Part shown: one piece after another, positions 9,410 through 18,564 of the stretch
Position numbering within the stretch: the first letter of the stretch is position 1
How the letters are laid out: every line of letters starts with the position of its first letter
Notes under the pieces: model-generated
Told to the model about the DNA's origin: nothing
Databases searched by the model: none
Seen by the model: the letters and a program-made list of their open reading frames with translations, nothing else
From: a bacterium
GTDB taxonomy: Bacteria > Patescibacteriota > Minisyncoccia > Phycocordibacterales > Phycocordibacteraceae
Length of the DNA stretch: 64,000 nucleotides
Assembly: GCA_030651285.1 (NCBI GenBank)
Contig: JAUSCN010000020.1
Coordinates: 1-64,000, forward strand
Reading direction: 5' to 3'
Position numbers and translations under genes: made by a program

Positions 9410-9958
9410 TTATTTCTCCGCGACGATGATGAAATATGGAGGGAAATTTCTGACTTCGACGGAGAGCTTTATCTTTTTCTCAAAATAGTTTTTGAGGTAC
9501 GGAAGCATGAGCGGGGAGAATTGGTAAAGAATAAACCGCCCATGCTCTGAAAGCATCTGCAAAGTCTGCCTAGCAACAAGATGTCGCTCTTTTGAGTTGA
9601 AGAATGAGAACGGAATACCCGAGACCACTGCATCGACTCGAGGAAGCTTCAGTTTCGAGAAATCTTTGCAGACATCTAAAACGTCTCCCTGCACTATGTG
9701 CAACCGCGGATCGCGAATCTTCCTGAGGTTTGGAACGAAGTGTGGACTCATCTCGATTGCGACGAGCTTGCCATCTTTCGGCAAGTGCTCAAGCAATGCT
9801 TTCGTAATGACACCATCACCCGCCCCGTACTCGACGACATAGGTGCACTGATGCGGAAGATTCTTCAGGACCTTCTTCACAACGAAACTGGAACTCGGGG
9901 TAAGCGCTGCGACTTTATAATCCCTTATCGCGGTTTTTAAAAAATGAACTTTAGACAT
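9410..9958 (-). CDS. SAM-dependent methyltransferase (rRNA adenine/phospholipid N-methyltransferase-like)
   Basis: 182 residues. The class I SAM fold is shown by motif I VVEYGAGDGVIT, the acidic loop LVAIEMSP and QGDVLDV. Order and spacing resemble the KsgA/COG3963 group (rRNA dimethyladenosine or phospholipid N-methyltransferases), but the NLPY-type motif appears only as SGIPFSF, so the substrate is open. The start is ATG 9958 or the adjacent ATG 9961; the longer frame upstream just reads through tRNA-Ile. These ATGs lie only 5-8 nt after the tRNA 3' end, so the gene is probably expressed from the tRNA transcript. It converges on recG with a 4-nt gap. Confidence 0.8.
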   Translation of the reverse strand: MSKVHFLKTAIRDYKVAALTPSSSFVVKKVLKNLPHQCTYVVEYGAGDGVITKALLEHLPKDGKLVAIEMSPHFVPNLRKIRDPRLHIVQGDVLDVCKDFSKLKLPRVDAVVSGIPFSFFNSKERHLVARQTLQMLSEHGRFILYQFSPLMLPYLKNYFEKKIKLSVEVRNFPPYFIIVAEK

Positions 9959-9966
9959 CATTTGTG

Positions 9967-10039
9967 TGGGCGTGCCTGGACTCGAACCAGGAGCCGCCGA
10001 GGTATAAGCTCGGTGCTCTAACCATTGAGCTACACGCCC
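9967..10039 (-). tRNA. tRNA-Ile (anticodon TAT)
   Basis: A perfect 7-bp acceptor stem (GGGCGTG/CACGCCC), D-stem GCTC/GAGC, anticodon stem CCGAG/CTCGG with loop CTTATAC, and T-arm CCTGG-TTCGAGT-CCAGG. The loop gives anticodon UAU, which reads AUA directly. Most bacteria instead use a CAU-anticodon tRNA modified to lysidine by TilS. CCA is not encoded: CACAA follows, then an ATG. Confidence 0.92.
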
Positions 10040-10049
10040 CGAGAGAGGC

Positions 10050-10145
10050 CACCAGTGAATGTCCTCATTTACTGGTGCGCCGAACGAGGGGTGTGTAACG
10101 CACTCGTTACACGTCCTGTCCGGTTCGTTCATACTACAACGAACC
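10050..10145. other. Three consecutive hairpins between ftsH and tRNA-Ile
   Basis: Inverted repeats: a 12-bp stem with one G-U pair at 10050-10061/10066-10077; GTGTAACG/CGTTACAC at 10093-10100/10105-10112 with a 4-nt loop; GGTTCGTT/AACGAACC at 10122-10129/10138-10145. None is followed by a T-run, so they are not classical terminators. They lie downstream of ftsH and immediately upstream of tRNA-Ile on the minus strand. Confidence 0.75.
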
Positions 10146-10166
10146 CCTAAACTTGCGAACCTTTGC

Positions 10167-12134
10167 TTACGCCATGCCTGCCGACTCTGGCACAATGTCG
10201 ACACCCTCTTCTTCACGCTTCTTCGGCGTGATTCCATTTGCAATGAGAATCTTTTCGAAGTCAGCACGCTCGATTGTCTCCTTCTGTATAAGCTCCTTTG
10301 CGATAGCATCGAGCGCTTTGCGATGATCGACGATCACCTGCCTCGCGCGCACCTTCGCTTCATCGATAATTCGCGATACCTCAGCGTCGATTTGTGCAGC
10401 GACATTTTCAGAATATGGCTCGCTGCCGAGCTGTCGCTCACCGAACGCGACCGGCCCAAGCTTCTCGCTCATGCCGTAACGGATGACCATGTTGCGCGCG
10501 AGGGAGGTGATGACCATAAGATCGTTACTCGGTCCCGTCGTCACATCATCAAAGAGTTCTTCTTCAGCGACATACCCGCCAAGCGTTGCGGCAATGTCAT
10601 CGAGGAATTGCTTCTTAGACTGCATCTTCTTGTCCTCAAACGGCAGCTTCAGCGTATAACCCGCAGCTCTGCCGCGACTGATGATCGAGATTTTATGCAC
10701 TGGATCAGCATTTGGTAGCACCGACGACACAAGTGCATGACCAGCCTCGTGGTACGACGTGAGCTCCTTCTCTTTCTTCGTGAGCAAATGACTCTTGCGC
10801 TCCGGACCAAGCATCACTTTTTCAATAGAGCGAATGAGGTCGTATTGTGTCACTTCTGTGCGGTTTTCTCGCGCCGCGAGGATGGCGCCCTCGTTCATGA
10901 GCGAGTAGAGCTCGGCACCCGAGAAGCCCGGCGTACGCTCAGCGATGACCGAAATATTTACATCCGGCCCAAGCGGCTTCTTGCGCGCATGCACTTTCAA
11001 AATTTCCTCACGGTCACGACGATCTGGAAGATCGATGGTCACACGACGATCGAAGCGACCTGGACGAAGGAGTGCTGGGTCGAGCACATCAGGGCGGTTC
11101 GTCGCTGCCATGACCACGACTTTTTCATTCGGCTCGAAGCCATCCATCTCGACAAGAATCTGGTTAAGCGTCTGTTCGCGCTCATCATTGCCGCCACCCA
11201 CGCCTGTACCACGCACTCGACCGACTGCATCAATCTCATCGACGAAAATAATTGCTGGTGCAGCCTTCTTAGCCATCTGGAACAAGTCACGGACTCGCGA
11301 AGCGCCCACACCTACAAACATCTCTACGAATTCTGAGCCTGAGATCGAGAAAAACGGCACACCCGCCTCCCCCGCAACTGCGCGAGCCAGAAGCGTCTTT
11401 CCCGTACCCGGTGCGCCCATGAGCATGATGCCCTTTGGAATGCGCGCACCAATGTCGAGGAATTTCTTTGGGTTCTTTAGGAAGTCAACAATCTCAAGAA
11501 GTTCTTCCTTTGCTTCGCGTGCACCAGCGACGTCAGCAAATGTCACTCGCTGTGACTGATCAGCGGGGTCGGTGATGCGGGCCTTTGACTGTCCAAATGT
11601 AAATGCCTGCATGCCCGCCCCTTTCACCTGACGCGAGAGGAACCAGAAGAGGAATCCAATAAAGAGGAGCGGGAGCAGTATCGGCGAGAGCATGAAGAAC
11701 CAGAACTGGAATCCTGATTGACCTTGAATCGTGATCGATACTTTCGTGAGCTGCTCAGGCGTCACGCCATACGTCGCAAGCGTCTCTGGAAGACCCGCGG
11801 CAGAGTCTTTGCGCGAAGTCTTTTTAGATTCATCGGTATACACCACATCGAGCGCATCACCACTTACCGTGATCTTGTTTATTTTCCCAGCCACTACATC
11901 AGTTGCAATAGTCGAAAGCGGAATTTCATTGCTCGGCTGCAGATAACTCTCCACAAGCGAATACACGCTCATGAGGAGAAGGAAAATAAGGATTGTTGTG
12001 GTGAGATTACCGAAAAACGATGGCCCGCCGAAAAGCGATTTCCAGCCACCACCATTTGACGGTTCCTGTCCTGATTTTTTTCCCTGCTTGCCAGGAAACG
12101 GACCTTTTGATTTCTTTTGAAGTGCAAGTAGCAT
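10167..12134 (-). CDS. ftsH: ATP-dependent zinc metalloprotease FtsH
   Basis: Membrane-anchored AAA+ protease that degrades membrane and short-lived cytosolic proteins. The 655-residue product has two membrane helices (about residues 43-63 and 160-185) flanking an extracytoplasmic domain, Walker A GAPGTGKT, Walker [12 protein letters not shown], the SRH region [20 protein letters not shown], and zinc motif HEAGH. ATG 12134 is chosen because TATAGT on the minus strand (12142-12147) ends 7 nt upstream; an open extension to 12398 runs through smpB and is not real. Divergent from smpB and close to ssrA, which joins a protease to the tagging system. Confidence 0.97.
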   Translation of the reverse strand: MLLALQKKSKGPFPGKQGKKSGQEPSNGGGWKSLFGGPSFFGNLTTTILIFLLLMSVYSLVESYLQPSNEIPLSTIATDVVAGKINKITVSGDALDVVYTDESKKTSRKDSAAGLPETLATYGVTPEQLTKVSITIQGQSGFQFWFFMLSPILLPLLFIGFLFWFLSRQVKGAGMQAFTFGQSKARITDPADQSQRVTFADVAGAREAKEELLEIVDFLKNPKKFLDIGARIPKGIMLMGAPGTGKTLLARAVAGEAGVPFFSISGSEFVEMFVGVGASRVRDLFQMAKKAAPAIIFVDEIDAVGRVRGTGVGGGNDEREQTLNQILVEMDGFEPNEKVVVMAATNRPDVLDPALLRPGRFDRRVTIDLPDRRDREEILKVHARKKPLGPDVNISVIAERTPGFSGAELYSLMNEGAILAARENRTEVTQYDLIRSIEKVMLGPERKSHLLTKKEKELTSYHEAGHALVSSVLPNADPVHKISIISRGRAAGYTLKLPFEDKKMQSKKQFLDDIAATLGGYVAEEELFDDVTTGPSNDLMVITSLARNMVIRYGMSEKLGPVAFGERQLGSEPYSENVAAQIDAEVSRIIDEAKVRARQVIVDHRKALDAIAKELIQKETIERADFEKILIANGITPKKREEEGVDIVPESAGMA

Positions 12135-12141
12135 GAAAGGT

Positions 12142-12147
12142 ACTATA
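12142..12147 (-). promoter_or_regulatory. -10 box of ftsH, leaderless spacing
   Basis: TATAGT on the minus strand, 7 nt before the ftsH ATG. No Shine-Dalgarno can fit in the gap. Confidence 0.65.
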
Positions 12148-12198
12148 CTCTGCGTATGCAATAAGAGTAAAGACGGTATAACTAGCACACACACTTCT

Positions 12199-12642
12199 AT
12201 GGCCCTAATTACCAACAAAAAAGCGCATCTGCAATTCACGGTAGTCGAGAGCTTCTCGGCCGGTATTGAGCTGCTTGGCCAGGAAGTGAAGGCTCTGCGC
12301 AGCGGACTTGGGTCACTCGAGGGATCCCGCGTCATAGTGCGCGGCGGCGAAGCATTTATCGTCGGCATGAGCATTCCCGCATACCAGCCAGCAAACATGC
12401 CGAAGGACTATGACCCTGAGCGCTCACGCCGCCTCCTCCTCAGCAAGAAAGAAATAGTCACCCTCGCTACCGAAGAAGCCAAGAAAGGATTGACAATTGT
12501 GCCAATTGAGGTATATACTGGAAGGGGTTATATCAAGGCGCGCATAGCGATCGTGCGCGGCAAAGGAAAAGCCGATCGTCGCGAAGACCTGAAGAAGCGC
12601 GATGCCCTGCGCGAAACAGGGCGCCTCTTGAAAAATCGGTAA
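12199..12642 (+). CDS. smpB: SsrA-binding protein SmpB
   Basis: 147-residue partner of tmRNA in trans-translation; binds the tRNA-like domain and carries it to the stalled ribosome. The family core is clear: FTVVESFSAGIELLGQEVKALRSG, EGSRVIVRGGEAFIVGM, and the basic tail ending KKRDALRETGRLLKNR. ATG 12199 gives the standard N-terminus (MALITNKKAH); the upstream ATG at 12133 lies in the ftsH promoter region. TATAAC at 12177-12182 is a plausible -10. The ssrA gene starts 61 bp downstream on the same strand. Confidence 0.96.
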   Translation: MALITNKKAHLQFTVVESFSAGIELLGQEVKALRSGLGSLEGSRVIVRGGEAFIVGMSIPAYQPANMPKDYDPERSRRLLLSKKEIVTLATEEAKKGLTIVPIEVYTGRGYIKARIAIVRGKGKADRREDLKKRDALRETGRLLKNR

Positions 12643-12686
12643 TCAAACGACCGGGACTCGATCAATCGCCTAAAGCACATCTTTCC

Positions 12687-12694
12687 TATAAGAT
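12687..12694 (+). promoter_or_regulatory. Possible -10 of ssrA
   Basis: TATAAGAT lies about 10 nt before the predicted tmRNA 5' end (12704), the correct distance for a -10 element. No convincing -35 was found. Confidence 0.5.
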
Positions 12695-12703
12695 CTGTTT
12701 CAG

Positions 12704-13108
12704 GGGGGTGACCGGCTTTGACGGTTTGTTCCTTGAAAGACGTGCGACGCAGTGCACTCTCGCCTACCACTCTAATCTAGCGAGAAAACATACTTGCAAA
12801 GAACACTCTAGCAAGCGTGAAGTCCCCGTACTTCGGTATGAAGGACTTCTCGTTCGCTTTCGCGACTGCCTAACCGCACCTCGCCAAGCGACATCTCACC
12901 TCTCGGGTTCCTATAGCCGGAGGCTGGGGTGGAATCATCTGTAGGATCGGTGTCCAGAATCCCGGCCGGCACATCTAAATAAGGGATCGGGCAGGAATGG
13001 TTTCGTCGGAGTTCCTCGCATCCTGCCTCAGACACTAACGCCGACTATGCGTCGTAGATTCGCTTTCAAGAACGGATTCGGACCGGAGTTCAATTCTCCG
13101 CACCTCCA
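12704..13108 (+). ncRNA. ssrA: tmRNA (SsrA)
   Basis: The 5' end GGGGGTGACCGGCTTTGACGG and the 3' T-arm GGAGTTCAATTCTCCGCACCTCC form the tRNA-like domain; the acceptor stem GGGGGTG/CACCTCC carries the G3-U70 pair needed for alanine charging. CCA is not encoded. The most plausible tag frame runs from about 12784 or 12796 to TAA at 12871 and ends in SFAFATA, giving a tag of about 25-29 residues. This frame is inferred; a frame starting GAG at 12782 would stop after nine codons. Placed directly after smpB. Confidence 0.95.
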
Positions 13109-13120
13109 CAAAACAAACCA

Positions 13121-13146
13121 TGAGCGCCTTAGGGCGCTTTTTGTTT
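13121..13146 (+). terminator. Intrinsic terminator of ssrA
   Basis: Stem AGCGCC/GGCGCT (13123-13128/13133-13138) followed by TTTTTG, 13 nt after the tmRNA 3' end. Confidence 0.85.
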
Positions 13147-13217
13147 TGTGGAGGCGGAGCAAGCCGACTGCTCGGCTTGCGTGGGGAATTGAATGGCAAA
13201 GACCAACCCCCCCCTAC

Positions 13218-14276
13218 TCAAAACGAATTGAAGAATGTCCAGATCGTTTTTGACGCATCAAACGACTGCGAAGGAGCCACTGATTCCTGAGCCCGTGCTT
13301 GAGTACCGCCCGGCCAAGAATGTGTACCGCCGTTAATCCTATAGAGAACAGTTTCGGCTGCGCAATCGGAGTACATTATCTTATCTATAGTAATGCCGTC
13401 GTTTGTCAGTGGCGGTATGGAAGTGACAACCTCTTTCCCGAGACATTTATTGCGGACAGACCAATCGGAAAGTGCTTGGGTAACGGAAATGAAAGAATTA
13501 TCTTTTGTTACGAAACTTGTCCCTGTGCCCCCGTTAAATGGAACAACCGCATCACTCGTGCCATGGACCATAAGAATGGGTACTGGACGCTTCGGATTAC
13601 ACACAGCAACTTGAGGCGTTCCAGAGACAGGTGAGACTGCAGTAAATATATCTGAAGCTTCACATGCTAGACGATTAGCTAGCATGGCACCATTGGACAT
13701 GCCCATCGCAAATACCCTTTTCACATCTACGCCATAAGTCGACTCGAGGGATGCCATAAGCTGTCGAATATATCCGACATCATCAACGTTATTTTTTGCC
13801 GGAACACCGCAGCAATTTCCCGCATTCCATGCGCGGACACCGTTTGAGTTCGCTACCCCGTCTGGATACACGACAATAAACCCATCCTTGTCGGCTAAAG
13901 CTGACATTCTCGTCTGCTTCTCCATACTCTCGCCCGAGCCGAACCCACCATGCAGCGCTATCACAAGGGAATATTCTTTTTTTGAATCATATCCGGCGGG
14001 AATATGAATGAGGTATGAGCGAGTCAGGCCATCTGCTGTCTTAAGAATTCTAGAATAACTGCCGGACGGGTACGAAGGTTTCCCGCCATTATTTTGAGAA
14101 TTTTTTACAGGCAAACCCACAGAATCAGTTCCTGTGGTTTTCTGTGCCTGACTTTCAGCAGCTATAGAAACAGAAAGGGGGTTCTCCCTATTACTTTCTC
14201 TGAACTTGAGGAAGTGAATCGAACCTATAAGGACAGCACTGAATACTGCGAAAATAACTAGTTTCGTGTGGGGCAT
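13218..14276 (-). CDS. Secreted LpqC/PHB-depolymerase-like esterase
   Basis: 352-residue alpha/beta hydrolase. An N-terminal hydrophobic segment (about 5-22) and a Ser/Thr/Asn-rich linker precede the catalytic domain, so it is probably membrane-anchored or exported. Family features: oxyanion region ALHGGFGSGE, GNCCG, nucleophile elbow GMSNGAM (GxSxG), ILMVHGTSDAVVP with the acid, and GGTHSWPGG with the catalytic His. Such enzymes cleave polyester or feruloyl/acetyl esters; the natural substrate is unknown. TATCAT ends 7 nt before ATG 14276 (leaderless spacing). Isolated gene, divergent from pyrE. Confidence 0.9.
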   Translation of the reverse strand: MPHTKLVIFAVFSAVLIGSIHFLKFRESNRENPLSVSIAAESQAQKTTGTDSVGLPVKNSQNNGGKPSYPSGSYSRILKTADGLTRSYLIHIPAGYDSKKEYSLVIALHGGFGSGESMEKQTRMSALADKDGFIVVYPDGVANSNGVRAWNAGNCCGVPAKNNVDDVGYIRQLMASLESTYGVDVKRVFAMGMSNGAMLANRLACEASDIFTAVSPVSGTPQVAVCNPKRPVPILMVHGTSDAVVPFNGGTGTSFVTKDNSFISVTQALSDWSVRNKCLGKEVVTSIPPLTNDGITIDKIMYSDCAAETVLYRINGGTHSWPGGTQARAQESVAPSQSFDASKTIWTFFNSF

Positions 14277-14313
14277 AGACTAGATGATACCAGCATTACA
14301 AAACAGATCCTGA

Positions 14314-14342
14314 ACTTGACCCCCACCCCTAAAGAGAATAGG
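14314..14342 (+). promoter_or_regulatory. sigma70-type promoter of pyrE
   Basis: TTGACC, a 17-bp spacer and TAGGCT, about 45 nt before the ATG. A GAGGAGG ribosome binding site precedes the start, unlike most genes here. Confidence 0.55.
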
Positions 14343-14387
14343 CTCGAATACAGACAGCATCAAAAACGTACGAAATGAGGAGGATGT

Positions 14388-15104
14388 ATGGAAGATAAGA
14401 AAATTGCTCTTGCCCTTACTGAAAGATTCATAGGGTACGCGCTCGAAATCAATGCGCTCGAGCTCGTTCCAGAAGGCCGCCTGCTGAAGAGTGGACGATT
14501 GTCGTATTACTTCTTCGATTCTGGAAAATTTTCTTCCGGTGTCGCGATGAGGAAAATATCTTCAGAGTACGCCCGGATCATTGCCGAAAATTTTCATGAG
14601 GACAAGAAGCTCGCCTTCGATCTCATGTACGGCCCTCCCTACAAAGGAACAATCCTTGTCTCTCCTATCGCTGTGGCTCTAAACGCTCTCCTTTGCGGCA
14701 ACGTTCATTTCTGCTCCAGTCGCAAAGAGCGTAAGAATCATGGCGAAGGAGGTCTGCACATCGGGACTCCGATTAAGAAAGGAAATCGCGTCCTCATCAT
14801 CGATGACGTCATTACCGATGGCGGAACAAAACGGGAGGCGGTCGACTACATTCGAAGTTACGGCGGTATACCTGTCGGCCTTGCTATCGCTTTCGATCGA
14901 CAAGAGCGCGGAACTGGAAAGCTTTCAGCCGCCCAGGAATTCGAGCGGGAGTATGCGATTCCCGTATGCACCATCGCTACACTCACTAACCTCATTTCCT
15001 TTTTGGAAAAATCCATCGTTGGGAGCCACGACGCGGAGAGCATCGCTGCGGGCGTGCTACTCCAAAAAATTCGCACCTACAGAGAACAGTACGAGGCTGA
15101 GTAG
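14388..15104 (+). CDS. pyrE: Orotate phosphoribosyltransferase
   Basis: Transfers phosphoribose from PRPP to orotate, giving OMP in pyrimidine synthesis. 238 residues. Matches: LLKSGRLSYYFFDSGKF, MYGPPYKGT, RKERKNHGEGG (catalytic loop), the PRPP motif VLIIDDVITDGGT and FDRQERG. The ribosome binding site GAGGAGG sits 4 nt before ATG 14388, one of only three strong Shine-Dalgarno sites seen. No other de novo pyrimidine gene is adjacent, although pyrG occurs at 39747. Confidence 0.95.
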   Translation: MEDKKIALALTERFIGYALEINALELVPEGRLLKSGRLSYYFFDSGKFSSGVAMRKISSEYARIIAENFHEDKKLAFDLMYGPPYKGTILVSPIAVALNALLCGNVHFCSSRKERKNHGEGGLHIGTPIKKGNRVLIIDDVITDGGTKREAVDYIRSYGGIPVGLAIAFDRQERGTGKLSAAQEFEREYAIPVCTIATLTNLISFLEKSIVGSHDAESIAAGVLLQKIRTYREQYEAE

Positions 15105-15110
15105 GATAAG

Positions 15111-15152
15111 GGCACCGGGCGCGCAGCACTGCGCATTCGGTGCCTCTTTTTA
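15111..15152 (+). terminator. Intrinsic terminator of pyrE
   Basis: GGCACCG (15111-15117) pairs with CGGTGCC (15138-15144); an inner GCGCAG/CTGCGC stem extends the structure; followed by TCTTTTTAT. Confidence 0.85.
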
Positions 15153-15155
15153 TAC

Positions 15156-15187
15156 AAAAATTCCAAGGTCGAACCTTGGAATTTTTT
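15156..15187. terminator. Bidirectional terminator between pyrE and typA
   Basis: A 14-bp inverted repeat (15156-15169/15173-15186) made of an A-run, TTCCAAGGT and its complement with a T-run. It can stop transcripts from either side; typA ends at 15217 on the minus strand. Confidence 0.85.
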
Positions 15188-15216
15188 GCGGCGTATCTGC
15201 GCCTTCTATAAAAGCT

Positions 15217-17001
15217 CTAGCGACGAGCCTTGGAACGGTCGTTTTCCGTGAGGTATTGCTTGCGCAGACGGACACTCTTCGGAGTGATTTCGAGATACTC
15301 GTCGTCCGACATGATTTCCATTCCGCGCTCAATCGTGAGGTCGAATATCGGCACCAGCGTAAGCGCTTCGTCCATACCAGAAGAACGGACGTTCGACTGG
15401 TTCTTTCCCTTCGTCGGGTTCGCCAACATTTCCTCACCCTTCGACGTGTTGCCGATAACCATCCCTTCATACACTTCAGTCGCTGGCTTGATATAGAGCT
15501 GTCCGCGATCCTGGAGCGACCAGAGCGAGTAACCGAGAGATTTCCCAGTTGCCATCGAGATCATCGATCCGACGATGCGCTTGCGGATCTCGCCAGCATA
15601 CGGCTTAAAGCCGAGCACGCGCGAAGAAAGGATACCCTCGCCCTTGGTGTCGATGATAAACATGTTCTTGTATCCGAGCAGACCGCGTGTTGGACCCTCG
15701 AGCGTGAGACGTACGATGTTTCCATGCTGAACGAGATTCTGCAGTACAAAAGCGCGCGCACCGAGCTTCTCGATGATGGCGCCCTGGAATTCAGACGGGG
15801 TATCGATGATGACCTCCTCAAACGGCTCCATCTTCACGCCACCCTCTTCGCGGATGATGACCTGTGGCTGAGAGACCTGGAGCTCGTAGCCTTCGCGACG
15901 CATGTTCTCGATGAGCACTGCAATGTGAAGCTCGCCGCGGCCAGACACACGAAACGACTCCGCGCTTCCGAAATCGATCTTCAGACCGACATTGACCTCA
16001 AGTTCCTTCATCAGTCGGTCACGAATCTGGCGACTGGTCACATATTTCCCCTCTTTCCCGGCGAACGGCGAATTATTAACGAGGAAATTGAGCGCAATCG
16101 TCGGCTCGTCGACTGCGATTGCTGGCAGTGGCGTCGCCACCTCATTCGTCGTGACCGTCTCGCCGATATAGATGTCGGGGAGGCCCGCGATGAGCGCAAT
16201 ATCTCCCGCTTTCGCTTCAGTCGCTTCCACGCGCTCGAGCCCTTTAAAGGTGAACACCTTGGTAGTGCGGCCCGTACGCGTTTCTCCGTCCGGCTTTTTT
16301 ATGAAAACCTGCTGGTTAGGACGGACGGTTCCTGCGTAGATACGGCCGACTGCGAGCCGACCCATGAAGTTATCGTACGCGAGATTGAAGGGCTGGAGCA
16401 TCAAGGGAGCATTTGCATCAGCGTTAGCATTCGCTGCTGGAACCTTCTCAAGGATCGTATCAAGAAGCGGCGTGAGATCTTTGCGCTCATCAGCAAGATT
16501 CTTGATCGCAATACCCTCGCGCCCGATCGAATAGATGACCGGAAAATCAGACTGCTCATCTGAGGCGCCGAGCTCAAGGAAGAGCTCAAGCACCTGCTCC
16601 TCGGAGCGGGCCGGATTAGCTGCTGGCTTATCGATCTTATTGAGCACAACGATAGGCTTCAAACCAAGTTCCAAGGACTTCTTAAGAACGAAACGAGTCT
16701 GCGGCATCGGCCCCTCCTGTGCGTCGACGACGAGCAGCACTGAGTCGATCGAGCGGAGCACGCGCTCCACTTCACTACCGAAATCTGCGTGTCCTGGGGT
16801 GTCGACGATGTTGATCTTGGTTCCCTTGTATTCAACCGCCGCGTTCTTCGCGTAAATGGTGATGCCACGCTCAAGCTCGAGTGCGTTTGAGTCCATCGAG
16901 GTGCCCTCCGGCGACGCGCCAGTCTGCTTGAGGATGGCATCAGTAAGTGCCGTCTTCCCGTGGTCGACGTGCGCGATGATTGCGATGTTGCGAATCTCCA
17001 T
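15217..17001 (-). CDS. typA: Translational GTPase TypA/BipA
   Basis: Ribosome-associated GTPase involved in 50S assembly and stress growth. 594 residues. G1 AHVDHGKT, G3 [10 protein letters not shown]4 NKIDK; elongation-factor domains II, III and V follow ([15 protein letters not shown] region) and the TypA-specific C-terminal domain. ATG 17001 ([13 protein letters not shown]) is preferred over the upstream in-frame start at 17043 on family length. A promoter with TTGCAT (17062-17057), 16 bp, and TATATT (17040-17035) implies a leader of about 27 nt that contains the palindrome GGCCCGCGGGCC (17013-17024). No ribosome binding site. Confidence 0.96.
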   Translation of the reverse strand: MEIRNIAIIAHVDHGKTALTDAILKQTGASPEGTSMDSNALELERGITIYAKNAAVEYKGTKINIVDTPGHADFGSEVERVLRSIDSVLLVVDAQEGPMPQTRFVLKKSLELGLKPIVVLNKIDKPAANPARSEEQVLELFLELGASDEQSDFPVIYSIGREGIAIKNLADERKDLTPLLDTILEKVPAANANADANAPLMLQPFNLAYDNFMGRLAVGRIYAGTVRPNQQVFIKKPDGETRTGRTTKVFTFKGLERVEATEAKAGDIALIAGLPDIYIGETVTTNEVATPLPAIAVDEPTIALNFLVNNSPFAGKEGKYVTSRQIRDRLMKELEVNVGLKIDFGSAESFRVSGRGELHIAVLIENMRREGYELQVSQPQVIIREEGGVKMEPFEEVIIDTPSEFQGAIIEKLGARAFVLQNLVQHGNIVRLTLEGPTRGLLGYKNMFIIDTKGEGILSSRVLGFKPYAGEIRKRIVGSMISMATGKSLGYSLWSLQDRGQLYIKPATEVYEGMVIGNTSKGEEMLANPTKGKNQSNVRSSGMDEALTLVPIFDLTIERGMEIMSDDEYLEITPKSVRLRKQYLTENDRSKARR

Positions 17002-17034
17002 ACAAATAAAAATGGCCCGCGGGCCGATAAGTTC

Positions 17035-17062
17035 AATATACAATGCGCAGGATTTTATGCAA
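17035..17062 (-). promoter_or_regulatory. Promoter of typA
   Basis: On the minus strand: TTGCAT, a 16-bp spacer, TATATT. The resulting short leader carries a 12-bp GC palindrome followed by ATTTTTATTTG, which could form a small hairpin just before the start codon. Confidence 0.55.
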
Positions 17063-17135
17063 GCGATTTGCTTAATGGTATTCCATCAAGCAAAAATCGT
17101 ATCGGAAATATGCTCATCTCCGACGTCGCTCAAAC

Positions 17136-18512
17136 TTAGAATAATGTAGCAATAGCTGCGACACCGGTGACCGCCATCACAACAATCGTGATCCACCCTA
17201 TGAGCGATATAAACGGATGATTCACATATTCACCCATGATGTTCTTGTCGGCCGAGATGCGCACGATGAAGTAGAGGATGAACGGTGCAATAATACCGTT
17301 CCCGACCGCGGCATAGATAAGCCCATGAATTGGATCGAGACCCATGAAATTCGCGATGATGCCGAGCAGCATCGACACGATAATAACGCCATAAAACGCA
17401 TGTGCTTGCTTTAGCTTGAGATATAACCCATGCTTCCATCCGAAACTTTCAGAAATCGCATATGCTGAGGACCCTGCGAGAACCGGCACTGCAAGAAGGC
17501 CAGTACCCACGATTCCAATGGCAAAGAGGAGATACGCAAAATCTCCGAAAGGCTTGAGCGCCGCAGCCGCTTCGTCTGCAGTGGTAATGTCGGTTATGCC
17601 ATTTGCATAGAGCGTCCCCGCACAGGCAGCAAATATGAAGAACGTGATGAGATTGGAGAAGAACATGCCACTCCACACATCGGTGCGCATGCGACGTATC
17701 GAATCATTGCTTACATCATGCTGGCGCGCCTTAACACTCGATTCGCCGAGCAGTATCCGTTCCTCCACTTCCTGAGACGTCTGCCAGAAGAAGAGATAGG
17801 GCGAAATCGTCGTACCTAGGATGGCGCAAATGAGGAATATCTGGTCCCTAGAGAAAGTGACCGAAGGAACGAACGTGTGGCGCAGAACTTCACCCCAATC
17901 TAGATTCACTGCGAACGCGACGGCAACATACGAGAACAGGGCGAGCGCAAGATACTTCAGGTATTTCGCATACCGCGCATACGTCGTGAATATCTGTAAG
18001 AAGAGACTTAGGAAGGCAAAGAAAATGACGAACTGCTCCACTCTCACACTCGGGAACAGAAGTCGCGATGCTGCAGCCATCGCGCCAAGGTCAGCAGCGA
18101 TGTTGAGCACATTAGCGAACAGAAGAAGACCCGACACCACATATAGGGCCATCATGGAGTGATGATGGCGAATATTTGCCGCGAGACCCTGCCCCGACAC
18201 GAGACCAATGCGTGCGCACATTTCCTGCACGACCGCCATAAACGGGAACGTGAAGAGCGAGAGCCAGATGAGCTGGAACCCATACTTCGCTCCAGCTTGT
18301 GAGTAGGTGGCAATACCGGAAGGATCGTCGTCTGCAGCACCAGTAGTGAGTCCTGGGCCGAGCGTGTCCCAGTATTCCTCCGCGAGCTTAAACGGCTTTT
18401 TATTGATGAGGTTTTTCTCCTCCTTTTCTACGAACTCAATACTTTCTTCCAAAATCTTTGCGGGCGTCTCAAATACTTCGACGACCTCTTCCTGGAACTT
18501 GCTCTTCGGCAT
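17136..18512 (-). CDS. Nramp-family divalent metal transporter, atypical binding motifs
   Basis: 458 residues with about 11 membrane segments after a 45-residue acidic cytosolic N-terminus. Nramp features: GPGLTTGAADDDPSGIATYSQ in TM1, where classical Mn/Fe transporters have DPGN, and GTTISPYLFFWQ in TM6, where they have the Met-Pro-His motif. The loss of the TM6 methionine suggests a related subgroup with other ion preference (Mg-type or unknown); this is inference. TATGAT ends 11 nt before the ATG. Follows the pirin gene on the same strand after about 50 nt. Confidence 0.85.
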   Translation of the reverse strand: MPKSKFQEEVVEVFETPAKILEESIEFVEKEEKNLINKKPFKLAEEYWDTLGPGLTTGAADDDPSGIATYSQAGAKYGFQLIWLSLFTFPFMAVVQEMCARIGLVSGQGLAANIRHHHSMMALYVVSGLLLFANVLNIAADLGAMAAASRLLFPSVRVEQFVIFFAFLSLFLQIFTTYARYAKYLKYLALALFSYVAVAFAVNLDWGEVLRHTFVPSVTFSRDQIFLICAILGTTISPYLFFWQTSQEVEERILLGESSVKARQHDVSNDSIRRMRTDVWSGMFFSNLITFFIFAACAGTLYANGITDITTADEAAAALKPFGDFAYLLFAIGIVGTGLLAVPVLAGSSAYAISESFGWKHGLYLKLKQAHAFYGVIIVSMLLGIIANFMGLDPIHGLIYAAVGNGIIAPFILYFIVRISADKNIMGEYVNHPFISLIGWITIVVMAVTGVAAIATLF

Positions 18513-18564
18513 ATCGTCCCTACATCATACCTGTTTCAATAAAAAACGGGCGGCCAATCACCAT

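Noticed and set aside
9962..10309. N-terminal extension of the methyltransferase frame
   Set aside because: It reads through tRNA-Ile and the hairpin block; the real start is at 9958 or 9961, just after the tRNA.
12135..12398. Extended ftsH start
   Set aside because: It overlaps smpB on the opposite strand and lies upstream of a good -10 box; ATG 12134 fits the family.
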